The notes under the pieces: model-generated | The model's database searches: none | The model's input: the letters and a program-made list of their open reading frames with translations, nothing else | Told to the model about the DNA's origin: nothing | Shown here: positions 16,883 through 26,473 of the stretch, piece after piece | Layout of the letters: each line of letters starts with the position of its first letter | Numbering within the stretch: position 1 is the first letter of the stretch | Source: Dyadobacter fanqingshengii | GTDB taxonomy: Bacteria; Bacteroidota; Bacteroidia; Cytophagales; Spirosomataceae | NCBI RefSeq assembly: GCF_023822005.2 | Contig: NZ_CP098806.1 | Coordinates: forward strand, 2,232,001-2,296,000 | DNA: 64,000 nt | Reading direction: 5' to 3' | Program-made: the position numbers and the translations under genes

Positions 16883-17800
16883 ATGAAGGTTGAAGAAATA
16901 GAAGCGTTTTTTAAAGGGTTACAAGACAACATTTGTAAAGCCATTGAAGCAACGGATGGCACCGGGAAATTCAAAGAGGACCTATGGGAACACCATTCCG
17001 GCGGCGGCGGCAGAACAAGGCTGATTCAGCATGGAAGTGTGCTTGAAAAAGGCGGCGTCAATTTTTCGAAAGTGCAGGGAGAAGTGCATCCGCGCCTTCG
17101 CCAGCAAATGAACTTGGCTGAAAATGATGACTTCCATTTCACCGCGACAGGCGTTTCCATCGTCATGCACCCGTATAACCCGAACGTGCCTATTATACAT
17201 ATGAATGTGCGTTATTTTGAGCTCAATAACGGCACTAGCTGGTTCGGAGGAGGCATTGATTTAACTCCACATTATATTAACACAGATGACGCCGCATTTT
17301 TTCACAATTACCTGAAACGCGCCTGCGACAAACACCACATTGATTTTTATCCCAAATTCAAAACCTGGGCCGACGATTATTTCTTTATCCAGCACAGAAA
17401 TGAAACCCGGGGTGTAGGCGGCGTTTTCTTCGACTATCTGAAACCAGATGATGCCGGAAATGGCAAGGGCTTATCCAAGGAAGAGCTGTTTGCATTTGTG
17501 AAGGAGATCGGCGAGTCATTTGCACCTATATATACTGCATTAATGCAAAAGCACCGCGACGAACCATTTACGGAACAGCAGAAACAATGGCAGTTCCTGC
17601 GCCGCGGACGTTATGTGGAATTTAATCTGGTTTGGGACCGTGGGACGAAGTTTGGCTTGGAAACCAATGGCCGCACCGAATCAATATTGATGAGCTTGCC
17701 GCCTCAGGCGAATTGGGAATATAATTTCGAGCCGGAAGCGGGTTCTGCTGAGGCTAAAACTTTGGAAGCGTTAAAAAAAGGGTTGAATTGGGCTTCCTGA
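16883..17800 (+). CDS. hemF: Coproporphyrinogen III oxidase, oxygen-dependent
   Basis: A 305-residue HemF, which oxidatively decarboxylates coproporphyrinogen III to protoporphyrinogen IX in heme synthesis and needs O2. Conserved blocks are all present: HHSGGGGRTRLIQHG (about 38-52), ELNNGTSWFGGGIDLTPHYI, RNETRGVGGVFFDYL, and YVEFNLVWDRGTKFGLETNG near the end. Length is normal and no signal peptide is present, so it is cytoplasmic. It points to an aerobic lifestyle. Its last 30 bases overlap the end of the convergent menC gene. Confidence 0.97.
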   Translation: MKVEEIEAFFKGLQDNICKAIEATDGTGKFKEDLWEHHSGGGGRTRLIQHGSVLEKGGVNFSKVQGEVHPRLRQQMNLAENDDFHFTATGVSIVMHPYNPNVPIIHMNVRYFELNNGTSWFGGGIDLTPHYINTDDAAFFHNYLKRACDKHHIDFYPKFKTWADDYFFIQHRNETRGVGGVFFDYLKPDDAGNGKGLSKEELFAFVKEIGESFAPIYTALMQKHRDEPFTEQQKQWQFLRRGRYVEFNLVWDRGTKFGLETNGRTESILMSLPPQANWEYNFEPEAGSAEAKTLEALKKGLNWAS

Positions 17801-18853
17801 TTTATCGTAAATCAGATAACCATTCTCCACACTCAGCGGAGATTCGAAATTGTTGGTATAAAGCTGGCCTGTTCCCAAACCTTGCGGAAGCGGGTTATTG
17901 TAAGAAGCAGTGAACTGGGCAATTGCGCTGAGGCCAATGTTGGATTCCAGCGCGGAAGTGATCCACCAGCCAATGTTCAACCGGTTTGCAATTTCGATCC
18001 ATTCGGAGGTGTGCCGGAATCCGCCCAGTAATGTTGGTTTCAAAATAATGAAAGGCGGCATCAGCTTTTTGAGCATAGCAAATTTTTCACGGTAATCGAA
18101 AATGCCGATGAGCTCTTCGTCCAGCGCAACCGGAACAGGCGATGAAACACACAATTCCTGCATGAGCTGATGTTGTCCCGGCTTAACCGGCTGTTCAATA
18201 GAATGCAGGTCAAATTCCGCCAGTCTTTTCAGCTTATCATCAACATTGTCCGCTTCAAACGCGCCGTTTGCGTCCACTCTCAATGTAATGTTCTCTTTAT
18301 CAAATCGCTTGCGAATAGATTCCAGAATGCGGCATTCCTGATCAAAATTGATCGCGCCGACTTTCATTTTAAGCGTAGAAAATCCTTGCTCCAACTTATC
18401 CTGGACCTGCTCCGACATATTTTCGTAAGATCCCATCCAGATCAGCCCGTTCATTAATATGGCGGTCTCCCCTCTTGAAAACGCATTTTTGAACTGAACT
18501 CTTTTCCCGCCATTCATAATATCCAGCAAAGCCATTTCCACACCAAACCGCACAGAAGGTAAATGTTGCGGGATAACCTGATCGAGAATAATGCCGAGAT
18601 TAAAAGGAAAAACGTCCAGATCCATCTCATTGAAAAGATCACAGACTGCCGCTAATTGCGGTTCGTAATCGGGCATATCGTCCACGCTCAAACCTGGCAG
18701 CGGGCCACATTCACCATAACCTTCAACGCCTGGTTGCTCTGAATCGGTGATTTTGATGAGCCACGACGTCTTTTGTGTAAGAACTCCCCGGGAGGTGCGC
18801 GCTTCATTGCGAAAATGCAGCGTGTAGGGTTTATACACAATTTTTAAAGGCAT
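17771..18853 (-). CDS. menC: o-Succinylbenzoate synthase (enolase superfamily)
   Basis: A 360-residue enolase-superfamily enzyme, best matched to MenC, which dehydrates SHCHC to o-succinylbenzoate in menaquinone synthesis. Features are the N-terminal capping domain (WLIKITDSE, GYGECGPLPGLS), the catalytic Lys pair in TLKMKVG, metal ligands in LRVDANGAF, SIEQPV and ALDEEL, and the second Lys in IILKPTLLGG, followed by TSALESNIGLSAIAQ. Dipeptide epimerases share the fold, but the GGF specificity region and C-terminal PLPQGLGTG fit MenC. It is divergent from lpxK and has no men neighbours here. Confidence 0.88.
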   Translation of the reverse strand: MPLKIVYKPYTLHFRNEARTSRGVLTQKTSWLIKITDSEQPGVEGYGECGPLPGLSVDDMPDYEPQLAAVCDLFNEMDLDVFPFNLGIILDQVIPQHLPSVRFGVEMALLDIMNGGKRVQFKNAFSRGETAILMNGLIWMGSYENMSEQVQDKLEQGFSTLKMKVGAINFDQECRILESIRKRFDKENITLRVDANGAFEADNVDDKLKRLAEFDLHSIEQPVKPGQHQLMQELCVSSPVPVALDEELIGIFDYREKFAMLKKLMPPFIILKPTLLGGFRHTSEWIEIANRLNIGWWITSALESNIGLSAIAQFTASYNNPLPQGLGTGQLYTNNFESPLSVENGYLIYDKSGSPIQPFF

Positions 18854-18920
18854 GTTTTTGAGGTGTCAGCGTTTTTCGGGGCACAATATTAGCCAAAAAA
18901 TACGTAATTATGCACCAGTT

Positions 18921-19973
18921 ATGAAAGAACATAATTGGATAAAAATTGCACTGACACCGTTTTCGTGGATCTATGGTTTGATTACCAATCTTCGCAATTG
19001 GGGTTATGATTACCAATTATTCGCTTCCAAAAAACCTTCCCAATTCGTCATATCCATTGGTAACCTGACCGTTGGCGGCACGGGCAAAACGCCTGTTACG
19101 GAATATCTTACAAGCCTTTTTTCCAATAGAGTCCCGACGGCGATACTGAGTCGCGGTTATGGCCGGAAAACGCGCGGCTTTATTTTGGCCCATTCTGCGT
19201 CGACGCCGGCTGAGATCGGCGATGAGCCTATGCAGTATTTTTTAAAATTCAATCCCAATGTATTAGTTGCCGTTTCTGAAAACCGCGTTCATGGCGCCGA
19301 AAACATTGCAGTAACGGCCCCGGAAAAAAAGCTGCTGCTTTTGGACGACGCCTTCCAGCACAGAGCGATTGCAAGGGATATCAATTTGCTGTTGAATGAC
19401 TTTCAGCGACCATTCTACCAGGACCTCCCCTTCCCTGCCGGGCGCCTGCGCGAAACCAGAAACGGCGCCGGACGAGCCGATGCCATCATCGTAACCAAAT
19501 CTCCTGCCCTGCTTGCAGATCATGTGCGGAACGACATTACAATAGCCATTCGCCAATTCAGCAAGCCCGAAACGCCCGTTTTTTTTTCATTCCTTGAGTA
19601 TGGAGAGCCCGAAAGCTACGCAGGAGGGCACGTTTCGTTAAAGAAAGTTAAAATGGCAGCCGGCATCGCAAATCCTTTGCCCTTCACTGCATATCTGCGG
19701 GCCCGGTTTGACGTTACAGATGAAGTTGTTTTTAAGGATCATCATAATTACACGCCTGCCGACGCGGAAGAACTGATTAAGAACTTAAAAAACGATACTT
19801 TTGTGGTCACAACCGAAAAGGATATGGTCAAGTTGAAGCCGTTGGTTGAAGCGTCGGGAGTGGCAGGAAAGTTTGCCTATATTCCTGTTAAAGTGAGTTT
19901 CGGCAATGATACCGGGCGCTTCCACGAATGGATTTTTAAACAAACCGGCCACCTGTTTCAGGCAGAACGATAG
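18921..19973 (+). CDS. lpxK: Tetraacyldisaccharide 4'-kinase
   Basis: A 350-residue LpxK, which phosphorylates the 4' position of the lipid A disaccharide at the inner membrane. The N-terminal amphipathic/membrane anchor is WIKIALTPFSWIYGLITNLRN. The Walker A is GNLTVGGTGKTP (about 48-59), followed by ILSRGYGRKTRGF, LLLDDAFQHRAI, and the C-terminal VVTTEKDMVKL. The ATG at 18921 was chosen because it begins the conserved anchor; the longer frame overlaps the menC promoter. It is followed after 8 bases by the porin gene, which suggests an envelope-related operon. Confidence 0.95.
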   Translation: MKEHNWIKIALTPFSWIYGLITNLRNWGYDYQLFASKKPSQFVISIGNLTVGGTGKTPVTEYLTSLFSNRVPTAILSRGYGRKTRGFILAHSASTPAEIGDEPMQYFLKFNPNVLVAVSENRVHGAENIAVTAPEKKLLLLDDAFQHRAIARDINLLLNDFQRPFYQDLPFPAGRLRETRNGAGRADAIIVTKSPALLADHVRNDITIAIRQFSKPETPVFFSFLEYGEPESYAGGHVSLKKVKMAAGIANPLPFTAYLRARFDVTDEVVFKDHHNYTPADAEELIKNLKNDTFVVTTEKDMVKLKPLVEASGVAGKFAYIPVKVSFGNDTGRFHEWIFKQTGHLFQAER

Positions 19974-19981
19974 TTTCCTTT

Positions 19982-22000
19982 ATGAGAATTGCTTTTTGTA
20001 TCATACTGTTTTTTTTAGGCAGCTTCATTTTTTTCACACCGACCATACAGGCGCAGGTAAGAATGCCCGGCGGGATGCAGATGCCCGGTAACACGGGCAG
20101 CAGCGGCGCTCGTGGACAGCAGGGCAATAACACAGGCACTACAGGCGGCGCACAAACCGGAGGCGTGATCCTGGACGACAGCACAAAGAGCATTTACGGT
20201 CCGGCTACAACCCACCATTATTTTGAAAATGATATTCTGAACAACCGGGATTCTTTACGTTACCGCGTGGATACGAACTTGACGAACTTCCATCGCTGGA
20301 CGCCCGTTGACCGTTCATGGGGAAAGCTTACTGACCTCGGCAACACGGTTACTGCCACCAGAAACCTGCTTTTTGCACCGCGCGAGGACATTGGAACACA
20401 ATTGGGTTTCAGATCGTACGATGCTTATGCAATCAAGCCTGAGGAAGTCCAGTATATGGACACCAAATCGCAGCACACGGAGCTTAATTTCATTTCCGGT
20501 GCGCGGAAAACCTCATTAGGGAGCTTTTCCTACACACAAAATGTACATTCCCGTTTCAATTTTGGACTGGGGTTCCGAAGGCTCACATCCAATAAACAAT
20601 ACGGATTTGTTAACACATTAAATTCAGGCGCATTTCTCGGACAAAACTGGACGCTGCTCATGCACACCAGCTTTTTTTCCAAGAATAAAAAATACCTCAT
20701 CCTCGCACATTACCGGCACATGAACACAAAAGTGCGCGAGCAAGGCGGCGTCATTCCGAATGTGGGGGATGACGGCGTTGTGGACAAGTATTCTTATGAC
20801 GGCGCGGCCCGGATCAGCGACGATGCGAATTCGTGGGAGCGGCGCCAGGGACTTCACATTTACCAGCAATATCGGCTCGCCAACGGTTTCCAGGTGTTTC
20901 AGCAGGCAGATTATTCAACTGTGATCGATCGTTACACCGATCTGGCCATTGCACGCGGATTGGAAAAAGAGGTTTATCCGGCCGCTAAATACGATTCAGC
21001 AAAAACGCGTCAGGACATTTATTACAAGCTTTTTGATAACAAGATCGGGGTTAAGGGCTTTTATTCGGGCTTCAATTACCGCGCTTACATTCGCCAGCGT
21101 TTTTATGGGATGCGTGCTGCCACACAGCTTGGCAATGAGATCGGCGAAACCTACACGACTTACCGGACGGGTTTGAAATTTGATAACATTATCGGAGCCT
21201 GGCTGGGTTACTATCTAAAAGATTCTGTCAATTACCTGACCGCTGAGGCCGACCTTAACCTTGCCGCTAATGTAGAATATCGCTTGAAAGGAGAGCTGAG
21301 CACGCGCTGGGGAATGGCGGGTTTTCAAAGCATTCAAACTGCGCCCGACCTGCTGGTGCAGCGTTATCTGAGCAATCATTTCGACTGGCGAAATAATTTT
21401 GACCCGACCAAAGTCCAGACTATTTACGCATCCCTGCCTTTGAAAACCGAGAAAATATCATTTGTTCCTGAAATTCAGATCCATCAGGTCAATGATTACA
21501 TTTACTATGACTCACTGGCACTGCCCAAGCAGCTGAACTCGGGCTTTCGATTGCTGAGAGTCGGTTTTAATTCCGGGATTAATCTCAAAAAATGGAATTT
21601 CACAACAATGGGCTTTCTGACACTGAATGACAACAGCGATGTGATCCGCATTCCGGCGCTGTTTGCCAGCGGAGAGGTTACTTATGATTTAGTGTACGCC
21701 AAAGTTCTTTTCATCCAACTCGGCTTGGCTGCCCGCTATCGTTCGGGTTATCTTGCTGACAGTTATATGCCTATCACACAGCAGTTTCACATTCAAAATG
21801 ACTACCGGCTTGGCGATAATTTAATTGTGGATGGGTTTGCCAATGTGCGGATCAAGCGGGTAAGGCTGTTTTTTAAAATGCAATACTTGAACCAGGGCGG
21901 CAATTTCGGGCTTTTTCCCAAGGGTTATTACATTGCCCCAAATTACCTGGGCCTCGCCAGATCTTTTTCTTTCGGCGTCAACTGGCCGTTATTTGACTAA
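19982..22000 (+). CDS. Putative porin / outer-membrane beta-barrel protein
   Basis: A 672-residue protein with a signal peptide (MRIAFCIILFFLGSFIFF...IQAQ), then a Gly/Pro/Gln-rich low-complexity tail (GGMQMPGNTGSSGARGQQG) and a long region of alternating strands ending SFGVNWPLFD, with a terminal pattern typical of outer-membrane barrels. It resembles the putative porin family common in Cytophagales. Transport specificity is unknown. It starts 8 bases after lpxK and is followed by miaE after 15 bases, so the genes are probably co-transcribed. Confidence 0.8.
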   Translation: MRIAFCIILFFLGSFIFFTPTIQAQVRMPGGMQMPGNTGSSGARGQQGNNTGTTGGAQTGGVILDDSTKSIYGPATTHHYFENDILNNRDSLRYRVDTNLTNFHRWTPVDRSWGKLTDLGNTVTATRNLLFAPREDIGTQLGFRSYDAYAIKPEEVQYMDTKSQHTELNFISGARKTSLGSFSYTQNVHSRFNFGLGFRRLTSNKQYGFVNTLNSGAFLGQNWTLLMHTSFFSKNKKYLILAHYRHMNTKVREQGGVIPNVGDDGVVDKYSYDGAARISDDANSWERRQGLHIYQQYRLANGFQVFQQADYSTVIDRYTDLAIARGLEKEVYPAAKYDSAKTRQDIYYKLFDNKIGVKGFYSGFNYRAYIRQRFYGMRAATQLGNEIGETYTTYRTGLKFDNIIGAWLGYYLKDSVNYLTAEADLNLAANVEYRLKGELSTRWGMAGFQSIQTAPDLLVQRYLSNHFDWRNNFDPTKVQTIYASLPLKTEKISFVPEIQIHQVNDYIYYDSLALPKQLNSGFRLLRVGFNSGINLKKWNFTTMGFLTLNDNSDVIRIPALFASGEVTYDLVYAKVLFIQLGLAARYRSGYLADSYMPITQQFHIQNDYRLGDNLIVDGFANVRIKRVRLFFKMQYLNQGGNFGLFPKGYYIAPNYLGLARSFSFGVNWPLFD

Positions 22001-22015
22001 TCATACAGCATTATT

Positions 22016-22615
22016 ATGGCTTCATCACTCACCACTCTTGGACTTGAACTGCCAACCGATCCGCGTTGGACAAACATCGTGGCGATGCAGCTGGGCGAAA
22101 TCCTGATTGACCACGCTTATTGTGAGCAGAAAGCGGCATCCACTTGTATTTCCATCATTGTTCATTATCCGGAAAAGACGGAATTGGTTGAAACGCTCTC
22201 ACCGATCGTAGCCGAAGAATGGGGCCATTTTCAGCGTGTTTTGAAGGAATTGAAAAAACGAAACATTCCTTTAGGACGCCAGCGTAAAGATGAATATGTG
22301 GGCCAGCTCATGAAACTCGTGCGTAATAAGGGCGACTATGAAGGTGCGTTAATGGATCGCTTGCTCATTAGCGGACTGATTGAAGCACGCAGCTGCGAAC
22401 GGTTTAAATTACTGTCGGAATCCCTTGAAGATGAATCACTTCAAAAGTTTTACAGGGAACTGATGATCTCGGAAGCGGGCCATTACCGGACATTCATTGA
22501 GCTGGCCGAAAAATATGCGCCGGTTCAGGAAGTGCGGGCGCGATGGAAAGAATTGCTCCATCAGGAAGCCGAAATCATGCGGTCGCTGACGCTCCGCGGC
22601 GACCGGATACATTAA
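22016..22615 (+). CDS. miaE: tRNA-(ms2io6A)-hydroxylase (MiaE family)
   Basis: A 199-residue ferritin-like diiron enzyme that hydroxylates the isopentenyl group of the modified adenosine at tRNA position 37. The diiron ligands are in ILIDHAYCEQKAAS, AEEWGHFQRVL, GLIEARSCERF and SEAGHYRTFIEL, giving the two ExxH pairs expected. Length fits the family. It lies between the porin and the AddB-like nuclease on the same strand, with short gaps. Confidence 0.93.
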   Translation: MASSLTTLGLELPTDPRWTNIVAMQLGEILIDHAYCEQKAASTCISIIVHYPEKTELVETLSPIVAEEWGHFQRVLKELKKRNIPLGRQRKDEYVGQLMKLVRNKGDYEGALMDRLLISGLIEARSCERFKLLSESLEDESLQKFYRELMISEAGHYRTFIELAEKYAPVQEVRARWKELLHQEAEIMRSLTLRGDRIH

Positions 22616-22636
22616 CTTTTTCACCAACACATAAGC

Positions 22637-25543
22637 ATGCAATCCTTTCTTAATCTTGTTGCAAAACATATTCTCGATAGTCATGCGACTTTGGAAAGGG
22701 TGAATATCATTGTGCCCACGCGCAGGGCAGCCTTTTTCCTGATGCAGGAATTGGCGAAGGAAACCACCGAGGCCATGATGAGCCCGAATGTGGTGGCGGT
22801 GGACGATTTCGTGGAAAGCATGTCCACGTTGGAGATTGAAGACCCGGTGCATCTGCTATTTGATCTGTATGAAACATTCAAAGAGATTGACCCGGATGTA
22901 CAATTTGACCGTTTTATGGGCTGGGCTTCTGTGCTGCTCAATGACCTCGACCGCATCGATCAATATCTGGTAAAAACGTCGTATCTGTTTGATTATCTGA
23001 CCGAAGCGCACGCAATTACGCGCTGGCAGGAAAGTATGCCGGCGGGTAAAACGCTTCAAACTGAAGGTGGCACGAAGCAGTATTTTTCGCTTTTTGAGAA
23101 TATTAATAAAGTTTACGTTTCATTTCGCAACCGCTTGCTGGCCAAAGGCAAGGCCTATCGGGGCATGGCTTACCGGGAAGTTGCCGAAGATGTTGAGGGG
23201 CTTCTGGTTGAAAAAAGTGATTTTGAAAAACTATATTTTGCAGGTTTCAACGCATTTACCGAGTCAGAAAAAGTCATTGTCAGCGCATTGATCAAGGCAA
23301 AAAAAGCCGAAGTGCTCTGGGACACGGACCGCTATTACATGTCTGAAAATGTGGGCGTTGAAGCGGGGAAGAGTCTGAGGGAATATCAAAAGAGCAAAAC
23401 ATTTGGTGAATGGCGCTGGACGACAGACCATTTGATGTCGTCGGAAAAGCACATTACCATTTACGGCGTGCCTAATGCGACATTACAGACGAAAGTGGCA
23501 GGGCAGCTTTATAAGCAAATGCGGGAACTGGACGAGCAGGGTGAGCCCGTCCCTACGGCCATTGTGCTTGCTGATGAGAATTTGCTGTCGCCTATGTTGT
23601 ATTCGCTGGACGAAAGCGTGAGCGACCTGAATGTAACCATGGGACTTTCCATGCGAAATTCGCTGCTTTACACATTGATAGACAGCATTTTTGAGCTGCA
23701 ACAGAACGTTGTTGAATTTAAAAATAAAAAAGGACAGCTGATAAGGGTTCCGAAATTCGGACACAAGTCGATTAACAAGGTCCTCAATCATCCATTCATC
23801 AGACATTATGAACATGTCGCATTACGTCCGCTGAATGATGGACAAACGATCATTCAGAAAACACTTTGGGCTATAACCAGCGGCAATCAGGTGTTTCTGA
23901 GCCCGGAAGACCTGATGGCGCTAAGTGATGATCACCCGTTGTTTAAAATCCTTTTCACACATTGGAAAAAGAACGATTCCAGGCAGGTTATCCAGACATT
24001 TTACCAGCTTATCGAGCTGCTCAGGGAAGTTTATAAGGATTACAAAAACGCACTGGAAACCGAATATCTCTACCTTTTTTACACTTTACTCAAACAATTT
24101 GAACAAACCATTGAAGAAAAAAACGAGCTGATCACCTTGCGCACATTGCGTTCGTTTATGTTTGAGCTGATCCGGCAAACGAAAATCCCTTTCAGCGGTG
24201 AACCGGTAAGTAATCTTCAAATTATGGGAATGCTCGAAACCCGGGCGATTGATTTTGAGCGCATTATTATTCTTTCCGTGAATGAGGGAATGATCCCGCA
24301 GGCCAAGAGACAAAATTCCCTTATTCCCTATGACGCTGCGCAAGCCGTAGGGCTTCCTACGCACCAGCATCAGGAAGCTGTCATGTCCTATCATTTTTAT
24401 AGGCTGTTGCAGCGTTCCAAAGAAGTGCATATGCTTTATACCAGCACGAATGATGCCCCCGGAGGTGGCGAAAAAAGTCGCTTCATCAGGCAGGTTGAAT
24501 ATGAGCTGGCGCAGTACAATCCAAATATCAGGATCGAGAACCGGACGGTTGTGCTGGAAAGCCGCAAGCAGGACGAGCTGGAAGAAGTGGTGCATAAAGA
24601 TGAGGCAATGCTTGCCGTAATCAGGAATTACCTGGCTGGTAAGGGCATTTTCCCTACACATTTGAATGAGTTCATCCGCTGTTCCATGCAGTTTTATTTA
24701 AAACACATTGTGGGTGTGAAGGAGAAGGAGGAGGTTGAGGAAGAGCTTGGAATGGACAAGATCGGGACGTGGCTGCATGCTGCGCTGGAAAGATTGGATA
24801 AAGAGTTTTTCCTGCAAAAAACGGATCCTTCCGAAGACCAGATCAAAGCTGTTTTGCGAGAAGAATTTGATGATAAATTCAGGGGTTATGTGACGGATAT
24901 GGGCTTGAACCGGATCTATTACCAGGTGGGCGAAAATCAGATACTCGTTTTTCTGAAACATCAGATGTCGCAACAGCCGAGAAGGGAGATTCTTGCGGCT
25001 GAGCAACCACTAAGCACTAAAATCCAACTCATATTGCAAGGCGCCTACACACCGGTCCGCATCGGCGGGAAAATTGACCGCATTGAACAGAGCGAAGACG
25101 GGACATTGTATGTGATGGATTACAAAACGGGCAGCGTGGAGCTGACCGGGAAGCAAAAGCTCGCGGACCCGGTCAGGCGCGAGGAAGTGATCCGCAATGA
25201 TCCGGATCGTAAAATGGGCTATGTCAGGCAGCTTTGGATGTACGAATATCTCATGTATCGCAAGATGCTGGATGAACAGGGACTGAAAATTGCCGGCAAT
25301 AATTACGCTTTTGGCCACTATGCCGTGAAGTCTGGATTTTATTCATTTCGTGACCCCAAAAACCTGATTTCAAACCCGCTGGATCTGACGGAAGAGCTCG
25401 CTCCGGCTCAATTCATTGAGAAGTCGGAAGTGATCTTGACCGACATTTTAAATGTGCTCCTGGACCCGGACGTTCCTTTCCGCAAAACCCCGGATCTGAG
25501 CACTTGCCAATACTGCGATTTTGTGGGCATCTGCGGCAGATAG
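22637..25543 (+). CDS. AddB-like PD-(D/E)XK nuclease/helicase-related protein
   Basis: A 968-residue protein resembling the AddB/RexB side of bacterial double-strand-break processing enzymes. The N-terminus has the NIIVPTRRAAFFLMQEL helicase-like motif. The C-terminal nuclease has GTWLHAALERL, KIDRIEQ and YVMDYKTGS (Asp...Asp-Tyr-Lys) at about 800-840. Cysteines in FIRCSMQFYLK and the terminal CQYCDFVGICGR have the spacing of the AddB 4Fe-4S cluster. It would work with an AddA/UvrD-type helicase, but none is encoded in this window. Start at 22637 lies 21 bases after miaE. Confidence 0.88.
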   Translation: MQSFLNLVAKHILDSHATLERVNIIVPTRRAAFFLMQELAKETTEAMMSPNVVAVDDFVESMSTLEIEDPVHLLFDLYETFKEIDPDVQFDRFMGWASVLLNDLDRIDQYLVKTSYLFDYLTEAHAITRWQESMPAGKTLQTEGGTKQYFSLFENINKVYVSFRNRLLAKGKAYRGMAYREVAEDVEGLLVEKSDFEKLYFAGFNAFTESEKVIVSALIKAKKAEVLWDTDRYYMSENVGVEAGKSLREYQKSKTFGEWRWTTDHLMSSEKHITIYGVPNATLQTKVAGQLYKQMRELDEQGEPVPTAIVLADENLLSPMLYSLDESVSDLNVTMGLSMRNSLLYTLIDSIFELQQNVVEFKNKKGQLIRVPKFGHKSINKVLNHPFIRHYEHVALRPLNDGQTIIQKTLWAITSGNQVFLSPEDLMALSDDHPLFKILFTHWKKNDSRQVIQTFYQLIELLREVYKDYKNALETEYLYLFYTLLKQFEQTIEEKNELITLRTLRSFMFELIRQTKIPFSGEPVSNLQIMGMLETRAIDFERIIILSVNEGMIPQAKRQNSLIPYDAAQAVGLPTHQHQEAVMSYHFYRLLQRSKEVHMLYTSTNDAPGGGEKSRFIRQVEYELAQYNPNIRIENRTVVLESRKQDELEEVVHKDEAMLAVIRNYLAGKGIFPTHLNEFIRCSMQFYLKHIVGVKEKEEVEEELGMDKIGTWLHAALERLDKEFFLQKTDPSEDQIKAVLREEFDDKFRGYVTDMGLNRIYYQVGENQILVFLKHQMSQQPRREILAAEQPLSTKIQLILQGAYTPVRIGGKIDRIEQSEDGTLYVMDYKTGSVELTGKQKLADPVRREEVIRNDPDRKMGYVRQLWMYEYLMYRKMLDEQGLKIAGNNYAFGHYAVKSGFYSFRDPKNLISNPLDLTEELAPAQFIEKSEVILTDILNVLLDPDVPFRKTPDLSTCQYCDFVGICGR

Positions 25544-25631
25544 CAGGATTTTATTAACAAAAAATAACATTTAGCGCTTACAACCAAAGGCAAGAAAAGT
25601 CGATCTTTAGTTAAAATAAAAATGATTCAAT

Positions 25632-25772
25632 ATGGTCGTTCTTGCTAAATTAACCCTCTTTCTTTTGTGGCTAGTGGCCTTTGCATTGACCTGCCTTATA
25701 ATGGGTACGGTATTTCCTTTGATCGTAATATACGAAAAGCTGAGGACGGTAATAGACGGGACTTCGGTTTGA
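25632..25772 (+). CDS. Small single-pass membrane protein (46 aa)
   Basis: A short frame encodes MVVLAKLTLFLLWLVAFALT followed by CLIMGTVFPLIVIYEKLRTV, a strongly hydrophobic N-terminal 35 residues with a short basic/polar tail. It lies between the AddB-like gene and a strong hairpin terminator, consistent with a transcribed gene. Function unknown. Confidence 0.5.
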   Translation: MVVLAKLTLFLLWLVAFALTCLIMGTVFPLIVIYEKLRTVIDGTSV

Positions 25773-25801
25773 TAAAATCAAAGAGACGTGGCGTTTGAAA
25801 A

Positions 25802-25837
25802 CGAAGAAAGCGATTGGACAACCAATCGCTTTCTTCG
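25802..25837. terminator. Strong bidirectional terminator
   Basis: A perfect 16-bp inverted repeat (CGAAGAAAGCGATTGG and its complement) with a 4-base loop is followed by TTTATT on the plus strand. It serves the plus-strand genes upstream and the convergent lipoprotein gene. Confidence 0.85.
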
Positions 25838-25852
25838 TTTATTCGGATCTTA

Positions 25853-26329
25853 TTATTTCTTTTTAAATTCCAGATAACCTTCATAGGAGGTTTTTCCGTT
25901 GGCCGGGTCGGCCAGCTTCAAATTGGTATTCAGCTGAGCCACGCCGGAAGCTCCATCCACTTTGGTCGCTGTGCCCGTTACCAAATGGCGTAAAGGCTTT
26001 CCATTGTCTTGTTTCACATCCACCGTTTCATTGATCGTGAATGAGTCTTTGGTCGATTTTACGTCTACAAGGTTGTATTCCTGAACCACATCTACCTCGG
26101 TTCCGGCAATCTCTACGTGAATATTTCTGGTGTAAACAATCGCCAGTTGATTTTTTCCAGTCGCTGTGATAACCCAGTCATTCTGAACCGAAGTTGGTCC
26201 GTCCACAACCAATGTTCCATAACTTCCCACATATTCCGGTGCATAGTCCACTTCCGGTTCTACTTCGTCTTTTTTATCTTTGCAAGAACCCATTAAAACA
26301 ACCAGACAGCAAAAAATCAGCTTTTTCAT
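25853..26329 (-). CDS. Hypothetical lipoprotein
   Basis: A 158-residue protein with a lipoprotein signal (MKKLIFCCLVVLMGSC) and a charged linker (KDKKDEVEPEVDYAPEYVG). The mature part is beta-rich (VVDGPTSVQNDWVITATGK, DSFTINETVDVK, GYLEFKKK) and looks like a small calycin/lipocalin-type domain, but I do not recognise the family. It is probably attached to the periplasmic or outer-membrane face. It is a single gene between terminators. Confidence 0.75.
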   Translation of the reverse strand: MKKLIFCCLVVLMGSCKDKKDEVEPEVDYAPEYVGSYGTLVVDGPTSVQNDWVITATGKNQLAIVYTRNIHVEIAGTEVDVVQEYNLVDVKSTKDSFTINETVDVKQDNGKPLRHLVTGTATKVDGASGVAQLNTNLKLADPANGKTSYEGYLEFKKK

Positions 26330-26473
26330 ACTTTAACATTAAGAGTAAATAACATCTATAATTTAACAAGCCGGAGTGCGGCAATTTTCTACTAATAACG
26401 GCAATGAAGTGTTAACCGCATATTTAGCCGCAACTAAATTGTATTTTGTTACAAAAGTCGAGCCTGAGAGGAT

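Noticed and set aside
24086..24661. 191-codon minus-strand frame inside the AddB-like gene
   Set aside because: Antisense shadow with no recognisable motifs or start context.
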